In this document: positions 13,228 through 25,850 of the stretch, in pieces
How positions within the stretch are numbered: position 1 is the first letter of the stretch
Layout: each line of letters starts with the position of its first letter
Source of the DNA: Sycobia sp. Sy_11
Lineage: Eukaryota > Arthropoda > Insecta > Hymenoptera > Epichrysomallidae
Direction: 5' to 3'
DNA: 64,000 nucleotides
Assembly (NCBI GenBank): GCA_018907035.1
Contig: JACCIC010000001.1
Location: 3,794,501 to 3,858,500, forward strand
Notes under the pieces: generated by a model
The model's input: the letters and a program-made list of their open reading frames with translations, nothing else
The model's database searches: none
What the model was told of the DNA's origin: nothing
Position numbers and translations under genes: made by a program

Positions 13228-14157
13228 CGAGGTGTGTTCAAAAAGTAACGAGAATTTTAAAATTTCGCGGGTTGGGAGAGTCCACCTGTATAAAAATTTT
13301 TTTATTATGTTGGTACGTATGCCCCTGAAGTAAGATAACATTTTCAGCAATATTCATTGCTTACTTTTTAAATGGCAGCCGATAACGTTAGACGTGTTTT
13401 TTCGAGCTCAGCGATTTTCGTTTGTGAAAAAAATGGAGCAAAGAATTTGTATTCAATTTTGCGTAAAAAATGAAATAAAGTGTAATGAAGTTTGTAAAAT
13501 GTTAACAAAGGCATATGGTGAGTCTGTTATGAGTAAAGCAAGGATTTACGAGTGGTATAAGCGTTTCCAAGATGGCCGCGAAAACGTTGAAGATGACGAA
13601 CGACCCGGACGCCCAAGCACATCAACAACCGATGAAAACGTGAAATATGTGAAAGAAATGGTTATGAACGATTGCCGAATCACAATCAGAGAAGTCGCTG
13701 ATTATGTTGGCATATCAGTTGGCTTATGTCGTGGAAATTTTTCGGATGTTTTGGATATGAAACGAGTGGCAGCAAAATTTGTTTCAAAATTGTCGAATTT
13801 CGAACAAAAACAGCGGCGAATGGAAGTTGCTGAGGAGTCGCTAAATGAAGTTAATAACGATGCAGAACTACTAAAACCTTTTTATAACAGGTGACGAAAC
13901 ATGGATTTACTGATATGATGTTGAAATTAAATCTCAATCGTCCCAGTGGAGGCATTCTGGATCGCCAAGATTCGCCGAGCTCAAAAAACACGTCTAACGT
14001 TAGTGGCTGCGGCTTAAAAAGTAAGCAATGAATATTGCTGAAAATTTTATCGAACTTCAGGGGCATGCGTAACAACATAATAAAAAAATTTTTATACAGG
14101 CGGATCCTTCAAACCCGTGAAATTGAAAAATTCGCGTTACTTTTTGAACACACCTCA
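13228..14157 (+). mobile_element. Fold-back mariner (cecropia-like) with about 187 bp inverted ends
   Basis: The element is 930 bp long and flanked by TA. Its two ends, 13228-13414 and 13971-14157, are inverted copies of one another well beyond a normal mariner terminal repeat of about 30 bp. They include the same 5' untranslated sequence (aaaatttttttattatgttg, cagcaatattcattgcttac). The interior at 13432-13894 codes for the N-terminal half of a transposase, starting MEQRICIQFCVKNEIK, with the WYKRFQDGREN and DDERPGRPST linker. It breaks just before ITGDETWIY, the first catalytic Asp, at about 13890-13910. The C-terminal catalytic half and the native 3' end are missing, so it cannot make an active enzyme. 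Confidence 0.85.
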
Positions 14158-14870
14158 TATATAGAATTTATCAATGATATTCCCCAAGTGGTTACTGATA
14201 TAAGTAATAATTGATATAGATTTTTAAAATCACACTACCAGGTCTACCATATTGGCATTATATTTCGAACATCTTCGATCTATTAATAACAAATGATCCA
14301 TCTTACAATTGATTTATTCATTTCTCCAAGTTTAAAAAATAATTTGTTTATTATTATTTTTTATTATTATTTCTTACAATTTCTATTTATAATCGTAAAA
14401 TAATATATTAATTTTATTTATAATCCAATATTCAGAATTCTCACTTATTAATTTTATTACATAAATAGCTAAATATCGATTATAAATATTGACGTATAAG
14501 TAAACAGAGGATGCTCTGTTCGTAAATAATTTAAATGCCGTTCGCAGGTCATTTAGATATTCATTGTTTTTCAACATTTATCTATAAAAAATACGTGCTC
14601 TTTAATTTTTAATTTTATAATAGAAAATTATATAAAATAAGTATCAGCACGATCAATTTCATAAATAAAATAAAAGTGTCAGTAACAAGCTCTCCACTGC
14701 AGATAATTTTTAAACATCAATCGACGCTGGTAATTTTCCATGAATATTGAAACGTGCCTATTTATTTCTTATCTTCAAGAATGAAATCCCTCTGACATTG
14801 AGAACTTTACATAGCTGGTTGGGAAATCAATTAACAAAATAGTTGCTAATTATAATTCAAAATGTTCAGA
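14158..14870. other. AT-rich stretch, nothing recognised
   Basis: This is low-complexity AT sequence between the fold-back mariner and an RT fossil. No coding domain or RNA gene was seen. Confidence 0.4.
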
Positions 14871-15270
14871 ATGCCTAATTCACTTTTCAGAATGACTTTC
14901 GGAAAAACAGCCAGTATAACTTATTTCTTCATACACACCGATTTTAATCATAATGCCTTCGTTAAGAACTCTTAAGTAAATTCAGTTTATTTAGATATCA
15001 GTAAAGTATTCGATGCTGTTAGCCATACCGAGCTGAAGTTGTACTTCAGACTTCATTTAATTTTCATCCGGAGTTCCCTAAGGATACTATAAAGATCCCA
15101 TAGTGTATTCATTCTTTATTAACTATCAATCTTCCTTATCAAGGCATTCACTATGTTTTATTTATGCTAGAAACTTGAATGTATTCTATATAATGCGGTA
15201 AGCCGCTGACACCTCAAGGCTGGAGAACAACTCGTAATTTGGTGAAAAATGCTGAGTATCGATAAACAAT
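14870..15270 (+). mobile_element. Reverse transcriptase fossil of a non-LTR element
   Basis: Around 14985-15050 the plus strand reads FSLFRYQ / YLDISKVFDAVSHTELKL in broken frames, the conserved RT block A (LDISKAFD). A GVPQG-like block and a YSFFINYQ segment follow near 15070-15130. No frame longer than about 30 codons survives. The clade is undetermined. Confidence 0.5.
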
Positions 15271-15689
15271 AAATGCTTAAGTTATCCAAAATTATTACCA
15301 CTATTACAGTTGATTATTCGGTACAAGGCACCGTCTTAGCTGAGCCAATTTCATTATGGATCTGGATGTTTTATTATTTATCTCTAGGTTTGATTTCTGT
15401 GAAAATTAATAGTAAATAGCGTTGAGAGTCGTGAAGAACCTAGGATTTATTAAACGATTGATTTTAGACTTTACTGTACTTAAACTGTTTTTCATCTTTA
15501 GAAAAATAAATTACCTCAAGTTTTACTTATTCTTGTACAATATGAGAAGGTTATACTTATATATAGTGTTTGCTTCATTAAATAAAGTACACTATTTTCT
15601 ATTAAGATCTCTTTTTTATTCTATGCCCCGTTTCGATCTCAATTTGAACCAAATTTGCCGAAATTCAATTTACTTTTCATAAAAGAACA

Positions 15690-16735
15690 CATTACGTACA
15701 TTCAGTCAAGTAAGAGTGTGGTCGACTTTACTGACAGGTAATGAAATATTTCGCTCTAGTTCCTTCTCGAGCCGATAGAGAGAAGCTTTGTCCTTGATGC
15801 ATTATCGACAAAGGTTCAGTTATCGTTGATCTTTTGAAACAGAATTACGTTAAACGCCACGAGCGCTAAGTACGCATTGCCATACGAGGCTGTGTTCCCT
15901 CGCATCCACCTAAAAGGTTCCAAAATGTCGCAATCAGCAACTGCTAAATATATGAGAAAGTCGAAGGCATTTATACAGAAGTGGGTACAGCGATATAAAG
16001 TGGATAAAAATCTCGATGATTTACCAGAATGTGGTTCGATAGGACAAGTGAACAAAAAAGATGAAGAAAGAATAGTGAATCTGTTTTCGCGGAATTCTGC
16101 TTTAACACTGCGGCAAGGACAAGCAAAATTAACACTTAGAGTACCGGGATTTTAGATATTTTCAATGCGTATTGTTGGTATGAAAAAGTGATCATAGGTT
16201 CCCAATTTTAACCCAAACTGAGACTAAATGTTTGCGAGTCGGAGCATGACGCATTCTTGCATATGACGGTAATGCCCATGTTAAATTTTTAAAATTAATG
16301 ATAAAAGGTTTAGATATATCCTACGAAGCTATCCGAATTTATCTTCGTACTCGTGGCCTGAAATGGCACAACACAATGAAGAAGACTTCGTTGACTCAAA
16401 AACATGTGACAAAGCGACTCACTTGAAGTTGATCACGCGAGCCTGATCAACTTCTACCTATAGGCTTGTTCAGCGGACCGTAAAACACGGAATAAAGATG
16501 CATCTTTGGAACTGCTTCTTAAAGTAGGGATTCGCCACTTTTCACCTCTTTATTGACAACCTAAATAGATCATAGCGCGGACAGGAATTGTTATTCAATC
16601 TTGCACTGGATTCCTGAAGCAACGATTGAAATACATAATGGATAATGATGTTATAGAGAGCTGTGGAGAGCGGATCTCCATACCTACCTCTTATCGTAAT
16701 CCTCATGGTGCAGAGTTTCGTTATTCACCAAATAT
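15690..16735 (+). mobile_element. Tc1-like transposon relic
   Basis: A frame at 15877-16140 holds a Tc1-type N-terminal HTH: KYMRKSKAFIQKWVQRYK, then KDEERIVNLFSRNS and LTLRQGQAKL. After an insertion at 16129-16284 the protein resumes as MIKGLDISYEAIRIYLRTRG and TMKKTSLTQKHVTKRLT, the usual linker ahead of the DDE domain. Downstream pieces to about 16730 are heavily mutated, and no catalytic residues can be assigned with confidence. Confidence 0.65.
16129..16284. mobile_element. Short TTAA-flanked insertion inside the Tc1 relic
   Basis: About 150 bp is bounded by TTAA at 16129 and TTAA at 16281 and interrupts the Tc1-like coding sequence between LTLRQGQAKL and MIKGLDIS. Its start (TTAACACTTAGAG) resembles the start of the element at 9192. 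It contains gagtcggagcatgacgc, similar to the 9300 region. It is probably a small member of the piggyBac-like non-autonomous family. Confidence 0.45.
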
Positions 16736-17280
16736 CATAGTCGAACTTCTGACGTAATACTCATAGATCTATTTAAGGAACTTAGATAGGTCAGTTGGTT
16801 TGAATCGATGGTAGCATTATACAGTGACTTTAGACTAGCTAAGTAACTTTATAAGATGGCATCGAGGAAGTGTGTATTATTTGCAGCCATCAAATTCCCT
16901 TGTGTATCAATCCCTTCATGACAGCGCAATAAGGAGAAGATAAAGCAACACTGATGAAACAGAAATTCGTAAAAAATCTCAAGACTGTCTGGAATGCCTT
17001 TTCTTGGGAATGAAGATCGATGACAGATGCTCCAGTAGTTTTCCTTATCCAGTTTTAGATTCAATGACTGCATTATGATGTCGGTAGGTCTAGATAATAA
17101 TAGACGTGAACGAAGGTAATGCACCTTATCCCCTAAATATTATAACTAACTAAATTCAAATTAAACGTTAACAAAAAGAAGTAGTGTCTTCCCCTTAGTT
17201 TTGATCGAGAATCGTATTAAGTTTTGAACAAAATATTTTATTTATTATTCTACCATTCATGAGAAAAATTATTATTCGTT
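16736..17280. other. Stretch with no recognised gene
   Basis: The composition is slightly more balanced than the flanks, and open frames at 16849-17124 lack any recognisable domain. It could be the tail of a decayed transposon. Confidence 0.3.
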
Positions 17281-17282
17281 AT

Positions 17283-17860
17283 TTGACTCTAAGGGGGTCC
17301 CTGTGTGGACCCCTGCGCTTATGGCTCTGTCCATACAACCATCGCGTGCTCGTTTAGGATCTATTCTGCACGCGCTGTGCGCGCAAAAACGCTAGTTCAC
17401 CAGCATAGATTCCTCCTTTCACTCTGGCTCAATAACACCAGAGCACACTGTCTCTTATCAGAGAGAGGAGTTCTATTTATACTTTCACGAGTCTCTTGCG
17501 ATCCATGTATTCTCTCTGTATATATATTTATCCTTATCTCTACATATTGATTTAGATTTCTATTATATAATATGTATATATTTTTTTTCTCTCGTATATA
17601 TACTTTATCCCGAGAGATGTTCGTGTCGTAGTGGGATTGGAGTAATTTGACGTCATAACAATGCTGAAAATGTTTTTCGAAACATCAAAGACTGGAAAAG
17701 ATAGTGACAAGGCAGCTCGACCAGAATTAGAAATAAAGCCGCTAAGAGCAAAAACATCAGGTTCAAAGCAGATTTCAAATTTTAAATATCAGATAGGCTG
17801 TGATTTGCTGGCTCAAAGAAGTTTGTCTATAAAAGTGCCAAGGGGAACAGTCTTGTGAAA
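17283..17860 (+). mobile_element. Possible LTR-element fragment with a short ORF
   Basis: 17290-17500 is much richer in GC than its surroundings and contains ctatttatactttcacgagtc, a TATA-like motif. A 65-codon ORF at 17661-17858 follows. It starts MLKMFFETSKTGKDSDK and is basic and hydrophilic. The order (GC-rich promoter-like block, spacer, short ORF) would suit an LTR plus the start of gag, but no second LTR, primer-binding site or pol was found. The ORF is not a recognised family, so it may be something else. Confidence 0.25.
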
Positions 17861-19378
17861 ATTTTTTTGGGCGATCAACATCGTATGTGCAGCGACATGA
17901 CTGTTACTAAAATGTCTATTATATTATTACATTACTATGTCTATTACGAAGACCGTATTTCTATGTAGAATTGCGGAGAACGAAAAATGCGTACTCACGA
18001 AACAGACTTCAGACGATCAATAACTCATCTTAAATAAATAAATAGTTAAATATATTAAATCTTTTTGTTAACGAGCTTTATTATAATTCCAATTCTAACA
18101 ACTTCATCTTATAATTCCATTCATTTTTGAGGTCTTGAACATATTAATTATTATAACATATATTCTCGGATAATTAGAGTTCGATATATTCTTAGTTAAG
18201 AGAATCAATGTTGCGGATTACTAGGAGAACAGAAATAAGGAGTGATGCATTAAATCATTTATTAAATTAAGCGAAATTGTTTCTACATAGGAAATGGAAA
18301 TGTGAATTTTTTCATTTATTTCATTATAAAAGCTTTTCTTTTTGTTATACAATTTTGAAATAGTACACTGTGTTACTTTATAAATAGTTTGTAATAAAAT
18401 GTTGTGATTATTGCTCGGCTCCAGTTTCAGTTCAGCTCAAGGTACCGCCCGTGCTTCCAATTCTTAGCCAAAAAATCGAGTAGCAAAAAAATTTCGCTAG
18501 CGCAATTGAAAGCCGTAGCGCTTTTCTTTCTACGCATTTTTGAAACTTCTTCTGCGATCTTCGACATTCTCCGTATGCAAAAGATTTTAATGCCCGATGT
18601 AATGATCACTACATTCAATTCTCGCCCCCGCATTTTTGAAGACCTTTCCAGTCTTTCGTACATACTATCGTGCATATACAGCTAATCTGCAACGTTTACA
18701 GATCCGACGATGGACAGTGAGAAAGACATAGAGAAGAAGAATGAGACGGAGCACTGCATATTTATCGTATTCTAAAATGATATCCGCGGCTGCTTTACGA
18801 ATTACCGAGATAGCACGTCACAGGCGGTAAAAGGTTTATAAATTTGACTTATCAGTTCACTCAGGCAAACACAATACACATTGGTAGCTATAGACAGGGG
18901 CATACTAAATTTTCAACAGGTGATCTTTAATTACTTTTATAATTGTTTTAATCGCACATCACATTATGCGATAAATAATAGTAAAAGCAGATCTTTTAAT
19001 CCTGTGGCACTAATGAAGGACTGATTTGGAAGCAAAATTAGAATTGGTTCTAACATTATTTTTCTACATTTTACAAATCAAAGAAAAGATGTAACTAGAA
19101 GACGCAACAGTTTGAAAGAATTCTGCAAACTATAAATGTCTGTTCTGATTTACTATTCATTTTGTATAAATTTTTTTTTTTCAATTCAAAAAGTCAAAGA
19201 TCAGTGTTTTTCGTTCAATTTCGAATACACTGATGTAACATCGTTCTTAATGATAATTTTCACTTCTAGTTTTTAATTTTGTTAATTTATCAGACAAAAA
19301 ATGAAGTAAGATAATTTTAATCAAACAGATTAGTTTTATCAATGTCTCACTTATGTAGATTTCTGATATTCATAATGT
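17861..19378. other. Intergenic stretch with overlapping ORFs of unknown nature
   Basis: 18404-18720 is less AT-rich and open on both strands: a plus frame at 18404-18685 and a minus frame at 18427-18675 with an Arg/Lys/Glu-rich sequence (RRMSKIAEEVSKMRRKK). I do not recognise either product. The coincidence may only reflect composition. The remainder is AT-rich with no feature seen. Confidence 0.3.
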
Positions 19379-21809
19379 TTAACTTCTAGACAGAGATAGA
19401 TCTACGTCGATACGAGTATTCTTTGGCACCTGGCCACTTAAGATACTTTTAATGAAAGGTTGAACAGATGAAACTCTGGTATATACTGCAGGTTCATTAG
19501 TATCGACACAATACGGTTGAAATTTACTTAGGACACCGATAAGCATGTTGTCGAACATCAATGGTCCACCTAAGTCACCCTGAAAATATATATTGTTAAA
19601 TTAGTTTCAAATTGTCCATCTAAATAAATTGTATCGTTTTGAAAGTATTCGCCTTTTTAGAAGATAAAACAGAACAGCATTTCCACAAAATAAACAATTG
19701 ATTGGAAAATACTAATCACATTTGAGGAGACCCGATACTTTTATTGACCACTTAGATTATATGAAGACTACATTAAACCATTGCGAATTTTAGCAAAATA
19801 TTACGTATTATCTATATATCTGTTTTATATTACTGCACTGATTCAAACAAATTAATTAAATAGTATATAAAACTAAGAACAAAGATTTTACACAGTCTAT
19901 ATACATCTACAGTCACCATGTACTTAATATAAATACTTTCAAGTGAAATAGCTGTAAGACCTTGACTAAAATAATTTTCAAAAATGAACTTAAATAATTT
20001 TACTCACCACGCAAGCACCGACTGGCTGATCCTTCAGCTCAGGTAAACCTAGACCACATAGTTGGCTATCCATTACTGAGTTATGACTTTTCCGACACTT
20101 GGCATTATCAATAACCTTAACGGGTAAATATCTCAAATGCCAATCCCGGGTTCCCGTGTGAGTACTACCACGGCCGGATCGAACATTTATAAGATGATGC
20201 CCATAAGCCGATAGAATAGCAACGCTCTTGTCGTATGTTGAACCACGTAAAGGTAAATCGATATTTTTCAAATGATTGTATGCTAAAATATTTAAGCTAT
20301 TCTTCAGCTGAAATATAATAGTAAGATTTTGCATTAACTTATATTAATAGCGTAGCTAGTCATTATTGAAAAAATACTTCGTATATTTTATATGTAAAAT
20401 AAGTAAAAAGTCAACGAAAACAATGTGAGAACATAAACTATATTATATATTTTGTTAAGTTTCTGACAATTTTGTGAGTTATCTTTTGTAAATAGTAAAC
20501 ACCCAAAAATGTATGAATGTATATAATTTATTATTATAAGAAGTTTCATACAAATATTATTAATACAACAGTAAGAACTCGCAGTGAAAATGTAATATAA
20601 TGTAACATTAATAACTTAAATTCTGGTTATCTGACCTTTACTTTAGAATTCGTGAATATTTATAAGAATCTTAGGTAGTGTGTACTTTATTAAATTTTAT
20701 GAAAAAATTAAAATTTAAAACAAATTCAATAAATAAGTAATACGTGGATAGATTTACAAAGAAAATTTATTTACGAAGTTCCTCAGTCACCATTTTTAAA
20801 GTAGGTCAGAAACTGAATAAGTATATACAGAATAATATTACTAGTGTATAATTAGCAAAGATTTCCATACAAAAAATTTGAGTGGAGACACTATGATGGA
20901 AAAATATCAGAACATGTTAGTTATTACATGTTAGTTATAACTTAAAATAAAGTATAAAGACAAAATATGAAAGTTACTCGAGCTATTGGTTCAACTTTTA
21001 TTTTTTATGAATTTTGTTTAATTATTTTGTTTAATTATATCCTCATTTATATAATATTTTATTTTCATCAATATTGTATAATATTTAAAAATGTATAATA
21101 TATAAAAATTGTATATATTTAACTAGACTATATTATCTCAAGAAGAAAGAAAATAAAATAAAATATAAAATGATCCTTATTATAACTATCCGTACCTTAA
21201 TTACTGCAATGTTATTATCGGAAGTTTCCCAATCATAGTTTTCCGGTATATAAATTGCTGCAACTTGATGATGTTTCACCGATTTGTCCTTGAGATTTTT
21301 TGCTCCGACCTTTGCAGTATACCACCGCCGAAGCTGTTTACCGAATTCATCAGTGAAACAACTGGCAATCGATACTAAATGATTAGGGTCAACGATAGCA
21401 GCTGCGCAAGGCGCAACAACATCATCATCTTTCTGTCCTATTACAATCATGGAAGCTTGATACAGAATTTCATCGTCGCTTGCTTTTAAAGTACTGACAA
21501 TACCTTCTGTGGTTAAACTTTGGGCTATAAGCAAATAATTATACATTTGGCAAATAAATAATCGACCATATTATAAGAACAGTGTCAGAATTCTAGATTT
21601 TAATTATAACTTGAATTATTTAATTAATTCCAGAATTCTACGAGATTTATATTTTACATAAACGACAAAAAAAAACAATCGAAAAAATGTTATTTATTAC
21701 TGAAAAATAGATATTTGTTAAAGTCTATATAAGCAAATCACTTACCAATGCTTGTATAAATAACAGTAAATACATAGTATAATATAAAAACGATAGATTT
21801 CGAGATCAT
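19379..21809 (-). CDS. Secreted serine protease homologue 2 (catalytically dead)
   Basis: Exons on the minus strand: 21746-21809, 21196-21524, 20008-20307 and 19379-19579, totalling 894 nt (297 aa). Lengths and phases of exons 1 and 2 equal those of the two paralogues. Exon 1 is a hydrophobic signal peptide (MISKSIVFILYYVFTVIY). Exon 2 has GIVST where others have the IVGG-like mature start, then TIASC (His to Ser) and NNIAVIK (Asp to Asn). Exon 3 has the KC...QLCG cysteine pair and ends GACV. Exon 4 begins GDLGGPL (Ser to Leu), then YTRVSSVQPFIKS as the C-terminal helix region. Introns are short and carry no recognised transposon, so this is the most compact copy. It is a chymotrypsin-fold pseudoprotease without a clip domain. 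The function is unknown. Confidence 0.87.
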
Positions 21810-22670
21810 ATTGCGACAATGAAAATGTTTCGATTTCAGTACTGTTATTAAAATTACGAACCATTTCAAATGCTGATAGTTTTTATGTCATGCTTATCGC
21901 ATAATTTATATTCAAATGATTTCAAGAAAATGGTAATTATTTCTCGTTCGTGCACATCTACCTTATGAGTCGATTTTTTTTGTGAATTATTATTTTCATT
22001 ACTTTCTTGAACCGTGTAAAAAAAGGTAAGCGTGATTAATTATAATCTCTTATCATTTTATATCTCATCTCTTAATTAAGCAACTTTTTCTAAATAAAAA
22101 TAATTTTTGTTACATTTTAACTAATAATTGTTTTTAATAATAATACTACCTTTTAATTGTTCTGTTTTCTCAAAATATAAAAGAATTATCACTTCATCTA
22201 AATCAGTTTCATTTAACAATTTTTTTCCTAATTATATTTATACTAATGAAAGTATGGAAAAAAGTATAATACCTTCCCCGAATGAAAACAAACGACATTA
22301 TATTAAAATTTTAACAATATATTATATTTTTTAAAATTAAAATTAAAGAAATTATTGAAATCAACTTGTGTATACTCCAAATATATGTCAACTTGATATT
22401 ATTATTTATTACTACATTAAGGAGTTTACATCTTTATGGAATGCGTACAATTGGAATAATCGTATCCAACAAAGAAATTTGGACTCAATTCTTAATAATA
22501 TCATAATACGGTATTAGAAACATTAGTGTTTTGAAAATATCTTGTCGTATGCTTGTGGTCCAGTCTTCAAACATGTAAATATGTGAAAATCTGCATAGTG
22601 ACGTACTTGTTATATTATACTATACATACATACAATATATAGACCAAGACTAAAACTTAAACTCTAACCA
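21810..22670. other. AT-rich 5' flank of serine protease homologue 2
   Basis: No gene, repeat structure or definite promoter motif could be recognised. Short ORFs here are AT-composition artefacts. Confidence 0.4.
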
Positions 22671-22671
22671 C

Positions 22672-22830
22672 CGACTTATGACCTTAGCGATCTAGCGATC
22701 GCAAGTCTCGTACACTACGTTGTCGGTCAATACATGTGCTTTATTTACAAATACAAGGTAGACCTCTGCCGTGGACAAAGACCCCACTATTTGAGAGCAT
22801 CAATAAAGCAACGTTAAATAACAAAAATAG
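22672..22830 (+). mobile_element. Degenerate tRNA-derived SINE copy
   Basis: The body (tacatgtgctttatttacaa, agacctctgcc, gacaaagaccccactatttg, agcaacgttaaataac) aligns along its length with the better copy at 40513-40718. The tRNA-like head is badly mutated here. The 3' end is A-rich. Confidence 0.6.
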
Positions 22831-22920
22831 ACTTGATAATTAAAAACATTATAAATTATATTTGTAATAATATTCAATTATTTTCTACGTTGTTTTATAA
22901 TTTCGTAATAATATTTTTGA

Positions 22921-22984
<64 letters not shown>

Positions 22985-22985
<1 letters not shown>

Positions 22986-23780
22986 CCAATGTTAGACCAA
23001 TAAACAAGGTGGGCTCTAATTCTATGTATAAAGTCCCGGGTCCACCGATGACAAAAGGCGCAGGCACAGCGAATCAGAATTCGGCCACAGACTTTTTACA
23101 AATCAACCAGAAGGAAAAGACGTCACGAACGCTTAGGCCAAGAGCAACATTCTAATTTTTGTACAGGAAGATTGCTCATCATGGCCTCGGACGCATAGAA
23201 ACTTAATAAAGCCTCGAGCATTCTGAAAGAATTGAATCAGAGCTTGATGGAAGGAATGTCTAGCAAGCTGTGAAAGAATGCTTGATTGGCTCTCATATGT
23301 AAAGGTAAAGCAACCCTTATTCTTTTGATTAGACGAATCCAACAATTATAAACGCCGAGTTGGAAACCTATCCACTCAACATTCGGCTGAATTGACGGCT
23401 TGGCGGGGTGGCAAAGGTACATCGCGGATAGAGTCCAGAAGCATTCGTCACTATCAGTAAGTGATGGTTGATCACACGAACGATGAGGCTTTGTTCATCG
23501 ATTAGGTAATGGTGAGGTGTGAGAGTAACCAATAAGATACCAGAGCCTACGAAGTGTCACAGGTGTATTAAATTTGAATAGCTTCAATGCACGGACCACT
23601 CTAGAGCGCATTCTCCTAATCAGCGTTTATTCAATCGGATTCGGTCTTAGGTTTTCCCCGCTCAACAGATGAAAGCCTGGGCGTGGGATAAAACTAGACT
23701 GTGTCGAAACTAAATGATAAACAAAAACAGATTCCAATAAGGAACGTACGATCATTAACGATATAAGGAAACAAGTAAAT
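22985..23780. other. GC-richer unassigned block
   Basis: This block has clearly higher GC than its neighbours and sits directly after a (TA)n tract. It has no long ORF; minus-strand frames at 23133-23422 are short and unrecognised. It could be a non-autonomous transposon, an old retroelement UTR or a non-coding RNA exon. The sequence alone does not decide. Confidence 0.3.
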
Positions 23781-24229
23781 TTTTTATGCAATTTAAAAAT
23801 TCTACCTCTTATAGTAAGGAATTATATCAGAACTGTGTAGTAGTGAAGGTAGTGTTAAATTCAACCTTGGCTAGTAAGTTGTCAAACTTACAATACTACA
23901 ACTTATTTAAATTCGTTATAGTTCCTTCCGTCCGTCTCTCTTTCTCCCAACCTCCTCTTCTATCTGTCCTCTTCTATAGACACGGTGCCCCATATATAAC
24001 TGCTCATATTAGCGGCATGGTATCGGAAAGGAAAAGTTATGTGTAAATATCAATATTCACTTAGGTAAATTTTTAATAGTTTTTGCAGTTCGGGCCAATG
24101 TCTGTGAACCAATCAGTGCGTGCGTGCGCGCGCGCGCGTGTGTGTAATTGTGTAAGAGTGTAAAATGAGTTTTATACATACTTAAAAAGTTTTCATTGAA
24201 CAAAATGAAGAAATATGAGCGCAAAATCA
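23781..24229. other. Intergenic stretch, nothing recognised
   Basis: It includes a short CT-rich patch (23930-23970) and a (GC/GT)n tract at 24117-24146. No gene is seen. Confidence 0.4.
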
Positions 24230-25252
24230 AGTATTAAATAAAATAAAAAATTGGCTCAAAAAATTATTACGGCGCATTTTTTTAATATGAAAGATCATTT
24301 TTGCATACAAGTTTATTTCTAACAATGAGTTTTTCTAAATTTGTCAAATTGGATTGATTCCATTATCATAGCGACGAAATGAATATTTGTTAATAATAAT
24401 GTTATTGCTGCTTAAATTTCGGGAAACGATAAGCATATAAAATTGTATAGTTCTAAAAATATGTTTTCTGAAACGTACTTTATCGTCAAGTGCAAATAGT
24501 TCTTACCCTGGTATGACAATATTTAATTAATGAACAGATTGTGAACTCAGTTATGAATCACATATAGTAAAGGGTTCCAATAGATTTCGTTTAAAAAATA
24601 TGTTATTGTAAAAATAATTTTAGTTACCCATACAAGTATTCAATTTATAAACTTAATCGATAAATCACAATAAAAAATGTTTATAAAAAATTATTTTTAT
24701 CAGCAATTGTATTTAAAAAGCTTCAGATTATCCACGTTATAGATTTACGAATCAAGAATAGTTCTGATAGCTGGTTGACCTAATTTTTGATACCATTAAA
24801 TAAGTAAAAACGGTTACATATATAATTTATCAGTTGATAACAGTATACGTAAGCCATATTAAGCAAGTATTAATTTATAATCAAAATATTTTACATACGT
24901 ATATTAAACATTAAAAATATATAGTTCAGTAAAAGTAAACTAACAGATGAATTTATAAGATCTCAAACCAACACGTGTTCAAATTTAGCAATCAATGGCA
25001 ATAACAATTTTTTGTGTTGATATTTAATATTCATTAATGATTTCTCTGTAAATAATTAAAATCTTAGAGCTCTATGCGGTAGTACAATTGAGAGATTTGT
25101 TCTTACACGTATTCCATAGTTTTATGATACTAAAATATTAGTTTAATTAACATGAAATTAATAATTTAAAATAATTTAATAATTAATTTAATGAATAAGT
25201 CAATTTAGTAATATGTAGGAATAAACAAATAAATAACTAACTAAATAAATGA

Positions 25253-25300
<48 letters not shown>

Positions 25301-25303
<3 letters not shown>

Positions 25304-25850
25304 GTTGTCAAATATCTCCCTTCCGCCTTTTTGCCTTATGAATTTCGCGGCTATGTACAAAGCTCTACAGAGCTCGTATCTGGCAATACTATACATTATT
25401 TGAAAGGTCTTGACATAACGTACAAAACGACGCTATGCATGATTAGTTTGGATATTGCGTTCAAAAGTCATAGACGTGTAAACATGGAGTTCACTAACGC
25501 CGAAATTCGCGTTATTTGAAAGTTTTCTTTCGTCAAAGGTTAATCCGCTAGAGAAACGTTCCGTGAGATTAATGGTGTTGTGGACGATGGCACATCACTT
25601 CGAACTGCAGAGGAATGGTTTCGACGATTCAGGGCCGGTGAAAACGACACCATGGATAAGCCAGCTGGCGGAAGACCTGTGACGACGAATACCGGTCAAA
25701 TCATGGAATTTATCGAGTGAAACCGGCATGTGCCATCTCGTGACATAGCCCAGGAGATGAGAGTTAGTCACCAAACCATTTTGAACGATCTGCAGAAAGC
25801 TAGATACAAAGAAAAGCTTGATGTTTGGGTGCCGCATGATTTGACGCGCG
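25301..25850 (+). mobile_element. Mariner 5' fragment in segment A
   Basis: A terminal-repeat-like start (taggttgtcaaatatctccc) directly follows the (TA)n tract. A broken N-terminal transposase region comes next: MEFTNAEIRVI, then RETFREINGVVDDG, AEEWFRRFRAGEND, MDKPAGGRPVT and SRDIAQEMRVSHQTILN up to WVPHDLT. It stops at a (GC/GT)n tract, with the catalytic half missing. The copy in A' (33588-34137) is essentially identical, so the truncation pre-dates the duplication. Confidence 0.7.

Noticed and set aside
24117..24146. A CRISPR-like or regulatory array in the alternating GC/GT tract
   Set aside because: It is a plain dinucleotide microsatellite without spacers or repeat structure.
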